A stretch of 64,000 nt of DNA from S5-327 sp965116015 (GCA_965116015.1 OZ220477.1:2046001-2110000), one strand, 5' to 3'. Counted from the first letter of the stretch, positions 10,784 to 19,283 are shown. The notes: generated by a model not told the origin, from the sequence alone. Translations and numbers: made by a program.

Positions 10784-12951
10784 CTGCTGACAACACTGAT
10801 TATCGTATTGATATCCGCGGTAGCGAACTGCCGCTCCACCGCGCTCTCGTAGATTGCTTGCACATGCGCGTTCGTCAGCAAATACTCCTGCAATTTCGCT
10901 CCGTAACTCACATCCAGCCAGCTGTTGGAGCACACGAATACGTGCATACCGCCCTTGCGCAGCAGCTGCAATCCCCGCGCATAGAAATAGCAGTACAGGT
11001 CGGAGCGCGCGACAACAGCATCCCCGTACTGCTTGACTAGCGCTGCCTTATCAAGCTTGGCCAGACCGGCCTTCTCCGAGCCGATAAGCTCCTGCCGAAC
11101 ATACGGCGGATTAGCGATTGCCACGTCGAACCCCCCGCGTCCAGCGAACACCTCGGCGAACTCCACCCTCCAGTCCACCACCCCGCACTTACGCTCCAAC
11201 GCTCCCATAGCCGCGCGCAACTCGCCCTTCAGCGACTCAATCTCACCGCGCAGCCACTGCTTGCGTCCGCCATCGGATTCGCGCAAGTACTCCCCCTTCA
11301 GCTCCCCCAGCCGCCGGACGCGCTCCACATCCTGCCCCAGCGTGCCCTGAACCTCCACTCCCGCGCTCGGATCCGGCCCGCCCAAGCTGTCCCCCTGCAC
11401 AATCTTGAGATCAAGGTTGGGCAACGGCTCCGGCGCATCCCCGTCATGCTCAATCGCCAGCGACAACCACAACCGCAGCATAGCAATGTTGACCGCAAAC
11501 TCGTCGATATCCACGCCGTAGAGATTGCGCTGGATAATTTCCAGCTTCAGTTCGTACAGGCTCTTGGCGTCCACGCCGGCGTTGTAGAGCGCCGACTGCA
11601 ACTCGATAAGCTCCTGCATCATCCCCAGCAGATACGCGCCGGAGCCGCATGCCGGATCCGCCACAGTTACTTGCGCCAGCGCGTCCGCAATCCTCCGCGC
11701 CTGCGCCATCCCCAGCCCATCAGTGTCGTGAGCGTTCACGAACCGCTCAACCGCGTCGTCGTCGAGCTCAGGAACCTGTCCCTTCAGGTAGCCCTTGAGC
11801 GCCTCCCCGCACATAAACGACACCACCTGCCGCGGCGTGTAGTACGCCCCCGACGAATGTCGCCCCGTAACCAGCTCCTCGAACACCTTCCCCAGCATCT
11901 CCGGGTCAACCGCAACCTCAATATCGAATGGCGTAGACTCCATAACCGTGAAGTTGAAGCGATCGAAGAGCTCGCTCAGAACGCGCTCGATAATCGCGTC
12001 CGGCACAACGACGCCGTCGACCTTGTCCGGATCAGTCCTCTCGAACAGTCCGCCATTGAGAAAAGGAACATGCCCAATGAGGGGATCCAATCCCCTAGTC
12101 AAGTTCCTCGAATCCGGATTGTTAAGTCCATTGAAGAACAGCGGCTGAAGCCTCGACTTGTAGAAATTGCTATCCCCCGACGCTTGGTGTGCATTCCACA
12201 GAGCGTTGAGATAGTCGTAGTCCCTCCGCCTCTCCTTGCCCTCGCCCTCCTCAAGGTGGAGCCAGCCCTTGCGCTGCAAGAAATACACGAACATCAAACG
12301 GTTGAAGAGAGTGAGAACGAACATCCGCCGGTCGTTGTCGTCGTTTGGGAACCCTGAAATACTAGCCTCCGCCGCAGCGAATATCCTCTTGTACGCCTCG
12401 AAGAATTCCCGCGTAACCGGCTCCACATCGAAAGCCTGCCGCAAAGCAATGCGGATGTTCCCGCTATCACTGTAACGCCAGTAGATTTTGGACACCTGCT
12501 GAACAGCAGTGCGTCGCGCCAGATCGCGTTCCACAGTCATCCGCCTCAGCGTGGGCCTCGCGCCCTCGAAGCTCGGCAACACAAGCTGCAAACGCTCCCC
12601 CCGCTCATCCACGACCGCCAGCAGCAAGTCGTCCCCTAAATCCTTGGCGAGCGCCCGCGCGGCGGCGACTACCGCATCCTTGCGAACGCGCCCCGATTTC
12701 GACGCCGGCAAGCGGACAAGCGCAACCTGAACGCCGTCCAGCTCCGCTATGCGCTCTGCCGCGTCGGGGAGCCGCATCCCGGCGGCGGCTCCTGCCAGGC
12801 TCACCTCCCCGTTAGCGGCGTGGAAGTCCAGCGCCTCCACGAACAACCTGCGCACAGCAGTGCCAAGACTCTCCCGCGACGCCGAAGAGGCGGCGGCAAA
12901 GATCTCCTCGATATGCCTCTCCACATCTCGCGCGTCATCCAGTCTTTGCAT
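10759..12951 (-). CDS. Eco57I-like N6-adenine DNA methyltransferase, N-terminal and catalytic part
   Basis: Class I SAM-dependent DNA methyltransferase, 730 aa up to the TAA. Motif I is DPACGSGAYL (residues 432-441), motif IV is NPPY (614-617), typical for N6-adenine methylation. The helical lead-in GRHSSGAYYTPRQVVSFM precedes it. Residues 1-200 are a variable region without a nuclease motif I can point to (no clear PD-ExK), so this looks like a methylase working with the helicase/PLD protein and not a self-contained type IIG enzyme. The frame continues after the stop into the recognition domain (9790-10758). Start ATG 12951 follows AGGAC. Without its recognition half the product would probably be inactive. 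Confidence 0.85.
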   Translation of the reverse strand: MQRLDDARDVERHIEEIFAAASSASRESLGTAVRRLFVEALDFHAANGEVSLAGAAAGMRLPDAAERIAELDGVQVALVRLPASKSGRVRKDAVVAAARALAKDLGDDLLLAVVDERGERLQLVLPSFEGARPTLRRMTVERDLARRTAVQQVSKIYWRYSDSGNIRIALRQAFDVEPVTREFFEAYKRIFAAAEASISGFPNDDNDRRMFVLTLFNRLMFVYFLQRKGWLHLEEGEGKERRRDYDYLNALWNAHQASGDSNFYKSRLQPLFFNGLNNPDSRNLTRGLDPLIGHVPFLNGGLFERTDPDKVDGVVVPDAIIERVLSELFDRFNFTVMESTPFDIEVAVDPEMLGKVFEELVTGRHSSGAYYTPRQVVSFMCGEALKGYLKGQVPELDDDAVERFVNAHDTDGLGMAQARRIADALAQVTVADPACGSGAYLLGMMQELIELQSALYNAGVDAKSLYELKLEIIQRNLYGVDIDEFAVNIAMLRLWLSLAIEHDGDAPEPLPNLDLKIVQGDSLGGPDPSAGVEVQGTLGQDVERVRRLGELKGEYLRESDGGRKQWLRGEIESLKGELRAAMGALERKCGVVDWRVEFAEVFAGRGGFDVAIANPPYVRQELIGSEKAGLAKLDKAALVKQYGDAVVARSDLYCYFYARGLQLLRKGGMHVFVCSNSWLDVSYGAKLQEYLLTNAHVQAIYESAVERQFATADINTIISVVSRNWARSDE

Positions 12952-13176
12952 AGCTAGTCCTGTCCTCTTTCGGCGTGACTAGCGCCATTCTAGATGCGAG
13001 GGGAATTACGCGCCAGCAGCGAGCGCTATAGCCGCCGGCGAATCCCCGTCGTTCCCGCGAACCTCAACGCCGCATCCCCCGTTGCCCGCCTGTCGCTCCC
13101 GCGAAGAGTGAACTCCCGGGCATCTGCGTGGCGCGCAGGCGGCGGCGGGCAACAGCGTAAAACCGAAAAGACGAAA

Positions 13177-13253
13177 TGGTGGGCGGTAGAGGACTCGAAC
13201 CTCTGACCTCCGCGATGTCAACGCGACGCTCTAACCAACTGAGCTAACCGCCC
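13177..13253 (-). tRNA. tRNA-Val (anticodon GAC)
   Basis: Minus strand. Acceptor GGGCGGT (13253-13247) pairs with ACCGCCC (13187-13181). Anticodon loop TTGACAT gives GAC, reading GUC/GUU. T-loop TTCGAGT, discriminator A, CCA encoded. It sits 226 bp upstream of the methyltransferase/helicase operon, a typical island boundary, though I found no repeated 3' end on the far side. Confidence 0.95.
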
Positions 13254-13463
13254 ACAAAGGAGCGACAAGTATAGAGCCGCCTCGCTCAGCCCGTCTACCA
13301 AACCAGCGCTTCCGTGCCAAGCGCCCCGCGCATCGCCCGCCAGCTGTCGACTCCTCAGTAGCCCGATACGCCTCCGCCCGAGCCTCCCGCGCCCGCTATT
13401 TCGCGCCAACCTGCCGCCAAAGCCCTACCAGCAACCCGCCCCGGCGCCCGATAATAGAAGACT

Positions 13464-14369
13464 ATGGCGCGCGCAACCGCTCCCCGCCGCTCTCGCAGAG
13501 CATTCCAAACCGGGATCGCCCTGCTCGCCGCAGGAGTGCTCCTCCTGGCCGCGGCGGCCTTCTACTACGGATACGGCGTCGTCGCCTCCCGCAACCTCGA
13601 CAACATCGTCGTCCAGAACCCCGACGCGGTGGAGCTGCTCCCCCAAACTACCCCTCCCTCAGGCGCCTCCTCGCAGCCAACCGCCCCCTACCAGCAAGAA
13701 GTCCTTCCTCAGCCCACCCTTGCCGCCCCCGACTCCGGCGCTCCCGAGCCCCCCCGCCCCGATCCAGAGCTCGCCCAGCTCTACCCCGGCTCCCTCCTGC
13801 CGGCTCGCCAATGGGCCGACCCCCGGGGAACGATCGCCCTCCCTCAACCCGACATCAGCGGATTCACACCCCTCAGCAGCGCCGGACAACCCGTCATCAA
13901 CGGCGTCCTCGGCAGAGCCGATCGCATCGTCATCCCGCAGCTGCACATCGACGCCCCCGTCGAAGAGCTCGGAATCGCAGACCCCGCATCCAGCATCGCC
14001 TACGAAACCCCGAAATTCATCGTCGGACACATCCCCGCAACCCCAAACCCCGGCTCCCACGGCAACGGGTGGTACTTTGGCCACCTCGAAAGCCCCGTCG
14101 AAGGAGAAGGCAACGTCTTCGCTTCCCTCCCCCGCATCGCCAACCTCATCCGCGACGGCGAAGATGTCCACGCCATCCTCCGCGCCGGCAACCGCGAGTA
14201 CCTCTACGCCGTCAGCCGCGTCGACCTGCTCCACCGCGACGAAATGAAAATCTACGGCTCCGACGACGCCCGCGTTACGCTAGTAACCTGCTACCCCAGA
14301 CTGCGCTACGACCACCGCCTGCTAGTAACCGCCCAACTGATAGGGTTCAAGAATGCTCAACCCGCATAG
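13464..14369 (+). CDS. Class D/E-like sortase
   Basis: Membrane-bound cysteine transpeptidase (301 aa). An N-terminal transmembrane segment (residues 16-40) is followed by a Pro-rich stalk (to about 150) and the sortase beta-barrel. Catalytic residues are visible: His in WYFGHLESP, Cys in TLVTCYPRLR and Arg shortly after in RYDHR. Sortases cut sorting signals on secreted proteins and link them to the envelope. No classical LPxTG substrate is seen nearby; the Pro-rich surface protein at 56620-58505 ends in a membrane segment and basic tail but lacks an evident LPxTG. The end of this gene is partly duplicated just downstream. Confidence 0.88.
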   Translation: MARATAPRRSRRAFQTGIALLAAGVLLLAAAAFYYGYGVVASRNLDNIVVQNPDAVELLPQTTPPSGASSQPTAPYQQEVLPQPTLAAPDSGAPEPPRPDPELAQLYPGSLLPARQWADPRGTIALPQPDISGFTPLSSAGQPVINGVLGRADRIVIPQLHIDAPVEELGIADPASSIAYETPKFIVGHIPATPNPGSHGNGWYFGHLESPVEGEGNVFASLPRIANLIRDGEDVHAILRAGNREYLYAVSRVDLLHRDEMKIYGSDDARVTLVTCYPRLRYDHRLLVTAQLIGFKNAQPA

Positions 14370-14390
14370 GCAAACCAAATCCGGCTCACG

Positions 14391-14726
14391 CCGCCAACTG
14401 CTAGGGTTCAGAGAATGCTGAAGCCGCATAGCAAAGACTGCATCCTGCCCGCTGCTGCCACCTACGGAATCGGCCTCCCCGCAAGAGACGCCCGCCGCCT
14501 TTCTCCACCCGACAGCGTGCGCCAACCCCGTGGAGTCGTGCTGTGTTCCGGCTCCCGGGTCGAGGCTCAGCTGCGCGGACCAACTCGCCATCAAATGGCG
14601 TCGTCGGCGGAGCCGAGCGCATCGGCCATCCCGCAGCTACAGCGCGCTACCCCCCGATTGCGATACAATCAACGCCTGCCCGTGACCGCCCAGCCAGCAG
14701 GGTTCAGGAATGCTGAAACCCCGTAG
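14391..14726 (+). pseudogene. Decayed partial copies of the sortase gene
   Basis: Two pieces of the sortase gene recur after it. Bases 14391-14431 are a near copy of its last 40 bases. Bases 14566-14726 match its middle (the region coding NGVLGRADRIVIPQLH) joined directly to its 3' end (LRYDHRLLVTAQLIGFKNA, now LRYNQRLPVTAQPAGFRNA). The joined piece has lost the part with the catalytic His and Cys. This looks like an old tandem duplication with an internal deletion. A frame is open over the remnant but encodes no functional sortase. It fills the gap between the sortase and the TlpA-like gene. Confidence 0.75.
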
Positions 14727-14772
14727 AGAACGCGCCGCTCGCTCCCTCCTGCGCACGACGCAACGTTACACA

Positions 14773-15876
14773 ATGTTACGAAATGTTACGGCAGTCGCAG
14801 TAATTGCCGCCGCGCTCGCCGCCTGCTCCCCCGCCGACCCAACCGCCACGCCTGCCCCGCCTCCCTCTGAGCCGGCAACCACTTCTGCGCCAACCCTATC
14901 TCCAACAGCCCTAGATGATCTCACGGCGCAACATACCGCAACACCAGCTCCCCCCACCGCGACACCAGCGCCCTTTGCCGCGACGCCCAACTCCCCTGAG
15001 GCCATGCCAAGCCCCGCCGCGACCCCCACGCCCGCCAATGGCGACGGCGAGCACGTATCCTTCCCTCCTACCCTGCCTCCCTCCGACCGCGCGCCCGCGT
15101 CAACTCCTACCCTGCCTCCCTCCGACCGCGCGCCCGCGTCAACTCCTACCCCGCCTCCCTCCGACCGCGCGCCCGCGCCAACTCCCACCCCGCCTCCCTC
15201 CAACCGCGTCTCCGCTCCAACTCCCACCCTGCCTCCCTCCAACCGCGTCTCCGCTCCAACTCCCACCCTGCCTCCCTCCAACCGCGTCTCCGCTCCAACT
15301 CCCACCCTGCCTCCCTCCAACCGCGCGCCCGCCCCAACTCCCACCCTGCCTCCCTCCAACCGCGTCCCCGCGCCAGCCCCTACTCCTACCTCTATTCCCA
15401 CGCTAGCTCCCACCCCAGTCCTAGCCGCCGCCTGGCGTGTCGACATCCCCGTTGGAGCCGAAATCGGCGACCGCGCGTCCGACGCAACCCTCACACTTCC
15501 CAACGGAACCACAGCGTCGCTCCAGGAGCTGGCCGCCGGCAAGCCGCTCCTCCTCTACTTCTTCGCCACGTGGTGACCAACCTGCCGCGCCGAGTTCCGG
15601 ACGCTGGGAGAACTCTACGACGACTACCGCGACGACATCGTCATCGTCGCGGCAGGCTGGAACGAAACCGCCGCAACGCTCGGCCGGTACGCGTCCGACA
15701 ATGGACTCGATTGGGTATTCGCTCAGGGCGAGCTCGACCTTGTCTCTAGCTATCAAGTGCGGTCGCAGTCGTCCAAGGTGGCTATCGACGCCGACGGCGT
15801 AATCGCTATGCGCTCCGGCTATCGCCGCGGCGGCGGCGACTACTGGCGCGCTCTCCTCGGCAGCCTCAGAGAGTAA
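14773..15876 (+). CDS. TlpA/thioredoxin-like lipoprotein with TGA at the first redox Cys (candidate selenoprotein)
   Basis: Exported thioredoxin-fold protein, 367 aa if TGA 15574-15576 is read through. The signal peptide ends in ALAAC (lipobox), then about 200 residues of Pro/Thr/Ser linker including eight 13-residue repeats, then the redox domain. The active site reads LLYFFATW-(TGA)-PTCRAEF, so TGA sits exactly where CxxC proteins have their first Cys, giving UxxC. The frame stays open 99 more codons with family-like sequence (SKVAIDADGVIAMRSGY, DYWRALLGSL) to TAA 15874. A stem-loop lies just after the TGA. Selenocysteine insertion is one reading; a TGC-to-TGA nonsense mutation is the other. 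Start ATG 14773 (MLRNVTAV) gives a normal signal peptide. Close relatives, as I recall them, have CPTC. Confidence 0.7.
15067..15378 (+). repeat. Eight tandem 39-bp repeats coding a Pro-rich stalk
   Basis: Units begin every 39 bp at 15067, 15106, 15145, 15184, 15223, 15262, 15301 and 15340. Each codes a 13-residue unit of the type TPTLPPSNRVSAP. Two subtypes (SDRAPAS and SNRVSAP) are grouped, which points to expansion by slippage or unequal exchange. They form the spacer between membrane anchor and redox domain. Confidence 0.9.
15574..15615 (+). promoter_or_regulatory. Candidate SECIS stem-loop after in-frame TGA
   Basis: The TGA (15574-15576) is followed after 15 nt by a perfect 6-bp stem, GAGTTC (15592-15597) with GAACTC (15610-15615). 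The 12-nt loop is CGGACGCTGGGA. The loop starts 21 nt after TGA and has G at its second position, which fits the loose pattern known for bacterial SECIS elements. A 6-bp stem in GC-rich DNA is weak evidence alone. Confidence 0.4.
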
Positions 15877-16083
15877 AACGCCAACCCAGACCGCCCCTGC
15901 GCAGGAGAGATTCGGAAGCTAACAGGGAGCAGCCCCAACGCCCGCAAGGCGACAGGCGCCCGCTACCTCACCGAACTTCAAACAGGGAATGCCAGCGCAA
16001 AGCGCCCGCAAAGACAAGCCTCATGAACCGGTGCACAGTAGCCTACAAACACGTACAGGACGACAGGCCAACTACCCGCTCAG

Positions 16084-16437
16084 TTAGCGCTTGGCGGCGA
16101 TCGGACGCTCCTTGATGCGAGCAGCCTTGCCGGAGAGCCCCCGCAGATAGTACAGCTTGGCGCGGCGCACAACGCCCCGGCGCGCCACCTCGACGCTATC
16201 CACATTCGGCGAGTGGGTGAAGAACGAGCGCTCGACGCCAACCCCGGAGGCCACCCGCCGAACAGTGAACGAGCTTGCAGGCCCCCCTCGCCTCATCCGA
16301 ATGACGACGCCCTGGAAGCTCTGCTGCCGCTGGCGGTCGCCCTCGCGGATCCACACATTCACCTTGACAGTGTCGCCAGGTTTGAACTCGGCGACCTTCT
16401 CGTTGGGTTCGAGCGCTACTGCTTCGCGCGCTTCCAT
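16084..16437 (-). CDS. rplS: 50S ribosomal protein L19
   Basis: Ribosomal protein at the 30S-50S interface, 117 aa. The family core is clear: FKPGDTVKVNVWIREGD, FQGVVIRMRRGG, SFTVRRVASGVGVERSFF and the basic C-terminus (RAKLYYLRGLSGKAARIKE). Start ATG 16437 follows GGGGAG; the frame is open upstream but that part has no L19 similarity. A perfect 7-bp hairpin in the leader (16477-16494) could be a ribosomal-protein leader element or just part of the spacer. In most bacteria rplS follows rpsP-rimM-trmD; here rpsP-khpA-rimM lies about 47 kb away, so the block is split. Confidence 0.96.
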   Translation of the reverse strand: MEAREAVALEPNEKVAEFKPGDTVKVNVWIREGDRQRQQSFQGVVIRMRRGGPASSFTVRRVASGVGVERSFFTHSPNVDSVEVARRGVVRRAKLYYLRGLSGKAARIKERPIAAKR

Positions 16438-16537
16438 AGCTATATGCTCCCCTCGCCGTTGACGGCGTTGCGCTGCGCCCGCCCAGCGGCGGGCAACTAA
16501 GCTAGTGTACGGGCAAACGCACTCGGCGGCAAGGAAC

Positions 16538-17503
16538 CTAAGAGGACGCAATCGTCTGAACCCGGTCGAGCATCGCATCCCACGGGTCTGCGCGTGGAGG
16601 CAGCGCATCTCCCGGAAGCGCTATGCACCCGTTGTTCCTCCAGCACACAAGCCTGCCCGATTGCCCGTCGAGCAACGCATCGACGGCGGCTACTCCCATC
16701 CGCGTTCCCAGGATGCGGTCGAACCGCGAAGGCGACCCCCCTCGCTGAATGTAGCCGAGCACGGTGTAGCGTGCGGAGTACGGCTCCGTCGAGCGGTTGA
16801 TCAAGTCGGCGAGCTCGGCGGCGTTCCAGCGCGCGCCCTCCGCCAGCACGATGATGAAATGACGCTTCCCTCGCCCCCACACCCCTCGAATCTCACTGAA
16901 CACATCCTCGAGCTCGACAGGCCGCTCCGGAGTAAGCACCATCTCCGCCCCTGTGGCCAGGCCAGCCTGCACCGCGATGTAACCGCAGCGCCTTCCCATC
17001 ACCTCCACAATCATCGCCCGCTGGTGCGCGCTTGCCGTGTCGCGGAGCCGGTCAATCGCTTCCATCGCCGTGTTGATGGCAGTGTCAGCGCCAAGTGTCG
17101 CCTCAGTTCCAGGCATGTCGTTGTCGATAGTGCCCGGAACCGTGATTGTGGGGAAGCCAAGCTTGTGAAGCTCCCACGCCCCAGCCAGCGAACCCTCCCC
17201 CCCGATGACGATGAGCCCCTCGAATCCCGCAGACCGCAGGTAGTCCACAGCCTCCCGCCGAACCCCGTCGTCGAAGAACGAATCGCATCGCCCAGCCCCG
17301 ATAATGCTGCCTCCGCGCTGGAGGGAGCCCGAGACCGACCGAGTGTTCAGCTGCTCGCAGCGGCGATTGAGTAGGCCGTTGTACCCGTCCCAGAATCCCC
17401 ACACTTCGACGTCGCGATAGAGTGCGGCTCTGGTGGCCGCGCGAATGGCGGAGTTCATCCCCGGCGCATCTCCTCCGCTCGCCAGCAATCCAATCTTCTT
17501 CAT
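16538..17503 (-). CDS. pfkA: 6-phosphofructokinase, predicted ATP-type
   Basis: Phosphorylates fructose 6-phosphate to the 1,6-bisphosphate in glycolysis. The 321-aa protein shows GGDAPGMN near the N-terminus, the nucleotide site IGGEGSLAGA, the catalytic PGTIDND, MGRRCGYIA, and the C-terminal YIQRGGSPSRFDR. Gly follows the acidic residue in GGEGS, and Gly (not Lys) precedes TIDND; both favour ATP over pyrophosphate, although the Mg-binding Asp of GGDGS is Glu here. The start MKKIGLLASGG at 17503 matches the family N-terminus and has AGGGGG just before it; an ATG at 17536 is also possible. It reads away from the 5S gene. Confidence 0.93.
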   Translation of the reverse strand: MKKIGLLASGGDAPGMNSAIRAATRAALYRDVEVWGFWDGYNGLLNRRCEQLNTRSVSGSLQRGGSIIGAGRCDSFFDDGVRREAVDYLRSAGFEGLIVIGGEGSLAGAWELHKLGFPTITVPGTIDNDMPGTEATLGADTAINTAMEAIDRLRDTASAHQRAMIVEVMGRRCGYIAVQAGLATGAEMVLTPERPVELEDVFSEIRGVWGRGKRHFIIVLAEGARWNAAELADLINRSTEPYSARYTVLGYIQRGGSPSRFDRILGTRMGVAAVDALLDGQSGRLVCWRNNGCIALPGDALPPRADPWDAMLDRVQTIASS

Positions 17504-17706
17504 AACCCCCTGTACGTCTGCTCCCTCTGGGAACATAGCAGCTTCCTCAGCGCGTTCCACGCCTGGAGACTGGAAATTCGCAAGCAAGCGCCCCGGCCAC
17601 AGCAACTAGTAGGTTTTGAGCAGGAATCGAGTATAGGCCAGGGAGAGCGCCTAAAGAGCGGGAAGAAGTCTTGACGACCTCCCTCCTTTTCCCTTACCAT
17701 ACTCCC

Positions 17707-17824
17707 GCTTGGTGGTTAGAGCGGAGTGGAACCACCCGTACCCATCCCGAACACGGAAGTGAAACGCTCCAGCGCTGACGATACTGGTAGGGCGACTTGC
17801 TGGGAAAATAGGTCACTGCCAGGC
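17707..17824 (+). rRNA. rrf: 5S ribosomal RNA, unlinked
   Basis: About 118 nt with the conserved 5S core CCCATCCCGAACACGGAAG followed by TGAAAC. The terminal helix forms between GCTTGGTGG at the 5' end and the CACTGCCAGGC end. No 16S or 23S gene is next to it, so rRNA genes are dispersed in this genome. A strong terminator follows at once. Ends are estimated from the helix. Confidence 0.95.
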
Positions 17825-17834
17825 TTTCAAAAGA

Positions 17835-17867
17835 GCCCGGGCTAGTATGCCCGGGCCTTTATGTTTT
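17835..17867 (+). terminator. Rho-independent terminator of 5S rRNA
   Basis: Perfect 8-bp GC stem (17835-17842 with 17849-17856, loop TAGTAT), followed by CTTTATGTTTT. It lies 10 bp after the 5S gene. Confidence 0.85.
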
Positions 17868-17991
17868 GACTTGACTTGACGACGCGCCATTTAAACGCGA
17901 GGGCGCGCAAGGATCGATGCTCTGACCTGGGGACGCGCCTGTCGTCAGCGCTCCCAACCCTCAAGTCGCGCCGATGCGTGCTCGCTTTCGG

Positions 17992-18021
17992 TTTACACCC
18001 TCGCGTCGGCAAGCGTAGAAT
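17992..18021 (+). promoter_or_regulatory. Sigma-70-type promoter for rpsA
   Basis: TTTACA at 17992-17997, an 18-bp spacer, and TAGAAT at 18016-18021, 47 bp before the rpsA GTG start. Both hexamers differ from consensus by one base. Confidence 0.55.
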
Positions 18022-18068
18022 AGGGATACTCCAAGAGGTGGCGCAGCCGCTGGGGGACTAAAGTACCC

Positions 18069-19241
18069 GTGATTGATCAGCCGATTGAGGGCCGCCCCGG
18101 CGAACCCACGATGGCCGAACTCCTCGAACAAGAGGAGACGCAACCGCAAGAGCTTCAGCGCGGGGACATCGTCGAAGGGCAAGTGATGGGCATCGACGCC
18201 GACGGCATCCTCGTGTCCGTCGGGCACAAATCCGAAGGCATGGTTCCGCCGCGCGAATTCCGCTCTATCGGGCCCGATCCCTCCGCTCGCTACCAGATAG
18301 GCGACGCCATCGACGTGTACGTTCTCGATACACTCGGACGCGAAGGCCAAGCCCTGTTGTCGCTTGATCGCGCCCGCGCGGCCTCCGCATGGGTCGAACT
18401 CGAAGCGGCCGAACAGAGCGGCGGGACAGTGCGCGGCATCATCACGGGACACAACAGGGGCGGCGTCGTCGTCGACATTAGTGGCCTGCAAGGCTTCGTT
18501 CCTCTCTCCCAACTCGCTCTGCCTCCCGGCGCCGATCATGCGTCCGCGCTGGCGGCTCGCGTCGGAGAAGAGGTGACGCTCAAGGCGCTTGAGGTGAACC
18601 GCAAGCGCAATCGCGCGGTTCTCTCCGAGCGAGGAGCTCTTCGCGAACTGCGCGAGGGGTTGAAAAACCAATTGCTCAACGAACTGCAAGAAGGCGATCG
18701 CCGCCATGGCCGCGTAACCGGCATATCGAGCTTCGGGGCATTCGTGGATATCGGAGGAGCCGATGGCCTCGTCCACATCTCCGAACTTTCCTGGGCGCCT
18801 GTCTCCAATGTAGAGGACTGCGTGCGGATTGGCCAGGAAATCGACGTGCAAGTTATGCGTGTCGACCGAGAGAACCGCCGCATCGCGCTTAGCCTGCGTC
18901 GTTTGGAGCCAACGCCTTGGGAGACCGCGTCGGAGCGGCTTGCAGTCGGTCAGCTCGTCGAAGGAACGATCACCAAGCTCTCCGATTTCGGGGCGTTCGC
19001 GCGAGTCGACGGCGCACTTGAAGGGCTGATCCACATCTCGGAATTGACCGAAAGGCACATCCGCCATCCAAGGGAAGTCGTGGAGATTGGCGATACAATG
19101 GCGCTTCGGGTTGTGAGCCTGGACCTCGAGCGTCGACGCCTCGGTCTGAGCCTGCGTCAAGTAGAGGAAGATAACACGACAACCGATTACCATGACCCGG
19201 TGGACTACTACGACCCCTACGGCTACGACGACAACCACTAA
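18069..19241 (+). CDS. rpsA: 30S ribosomal protein S1-like, four S1 domains
   Basis: RNA-binding protein that helps load mRNA on the 30S subunit, 390 aa. Four S1 OB-fold repeats are seen: about residues 30-100 (GDIVEGQVMGIDADGILVSVG), 115-190, 205-280 (GRVTGISSFGAFVDIGGADG) and 290-365 (EGTITKLSDFGAFARVDGAL). The first two are divergent, as usual. The acidic, Tyr/Asp-rich tail is not conserved. E. coli S1 has six repeats; four is common in Gram-positive bacteria and Chloroflexi. Start is GTG 18069, with a purine run (GGGGGA) about 11 bp before it. clpC follows after 42 bp and may be co-transcribed. Confidence 0.9.
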   Translation: MIDQPIEGRPGEPTMAELLEQEETQPQELQRGDIVEGQVMGIDADGILVSVGHKSEGMVPPREFRSIGPDPSARYQIGDAIDVYVLDTLGREGQALLSLDRARAASAWVELEAAEQSGGTVRGIITGHNRGGVVVDISGLQGFVPLSQLALPPGADHASALAARVGEEVTLKALEVNRKRNRAVLSERGALRELREGLKNQLLNELQEGDRRHGRVTGISSFGAFVDIGGADGLVHISELSWAPVSNVEDCVRIGQEIDVQVMRVDRENRRIALSLRRLEPTPWETASERLAVGQLVEGTITKLSDFGAFARVDGALEGLIHISELTERHIRHPREVVEIGDTMALRVVSLDLERRRLGLSLRQVEEDNTTTDYHDPVDYYDPYGYDDNH

Positions 19242-19283
19242 GGCCGCCAAACGGGTTGTGGATAGATAGGGAGCGTACTTGTT

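Noticed and set aside
6277..13253. tRNA-Val as attachment site of an integrated element
   Set aside because: No duplicated tRNA 3' end on the far side of the module and no integrase seen.
15067..15378. Regular 39-bp repeats as a CRISPR array
   Set aside because: Repeats are contiguous without unique spacers and are in frame as a Pro-rich stalk.
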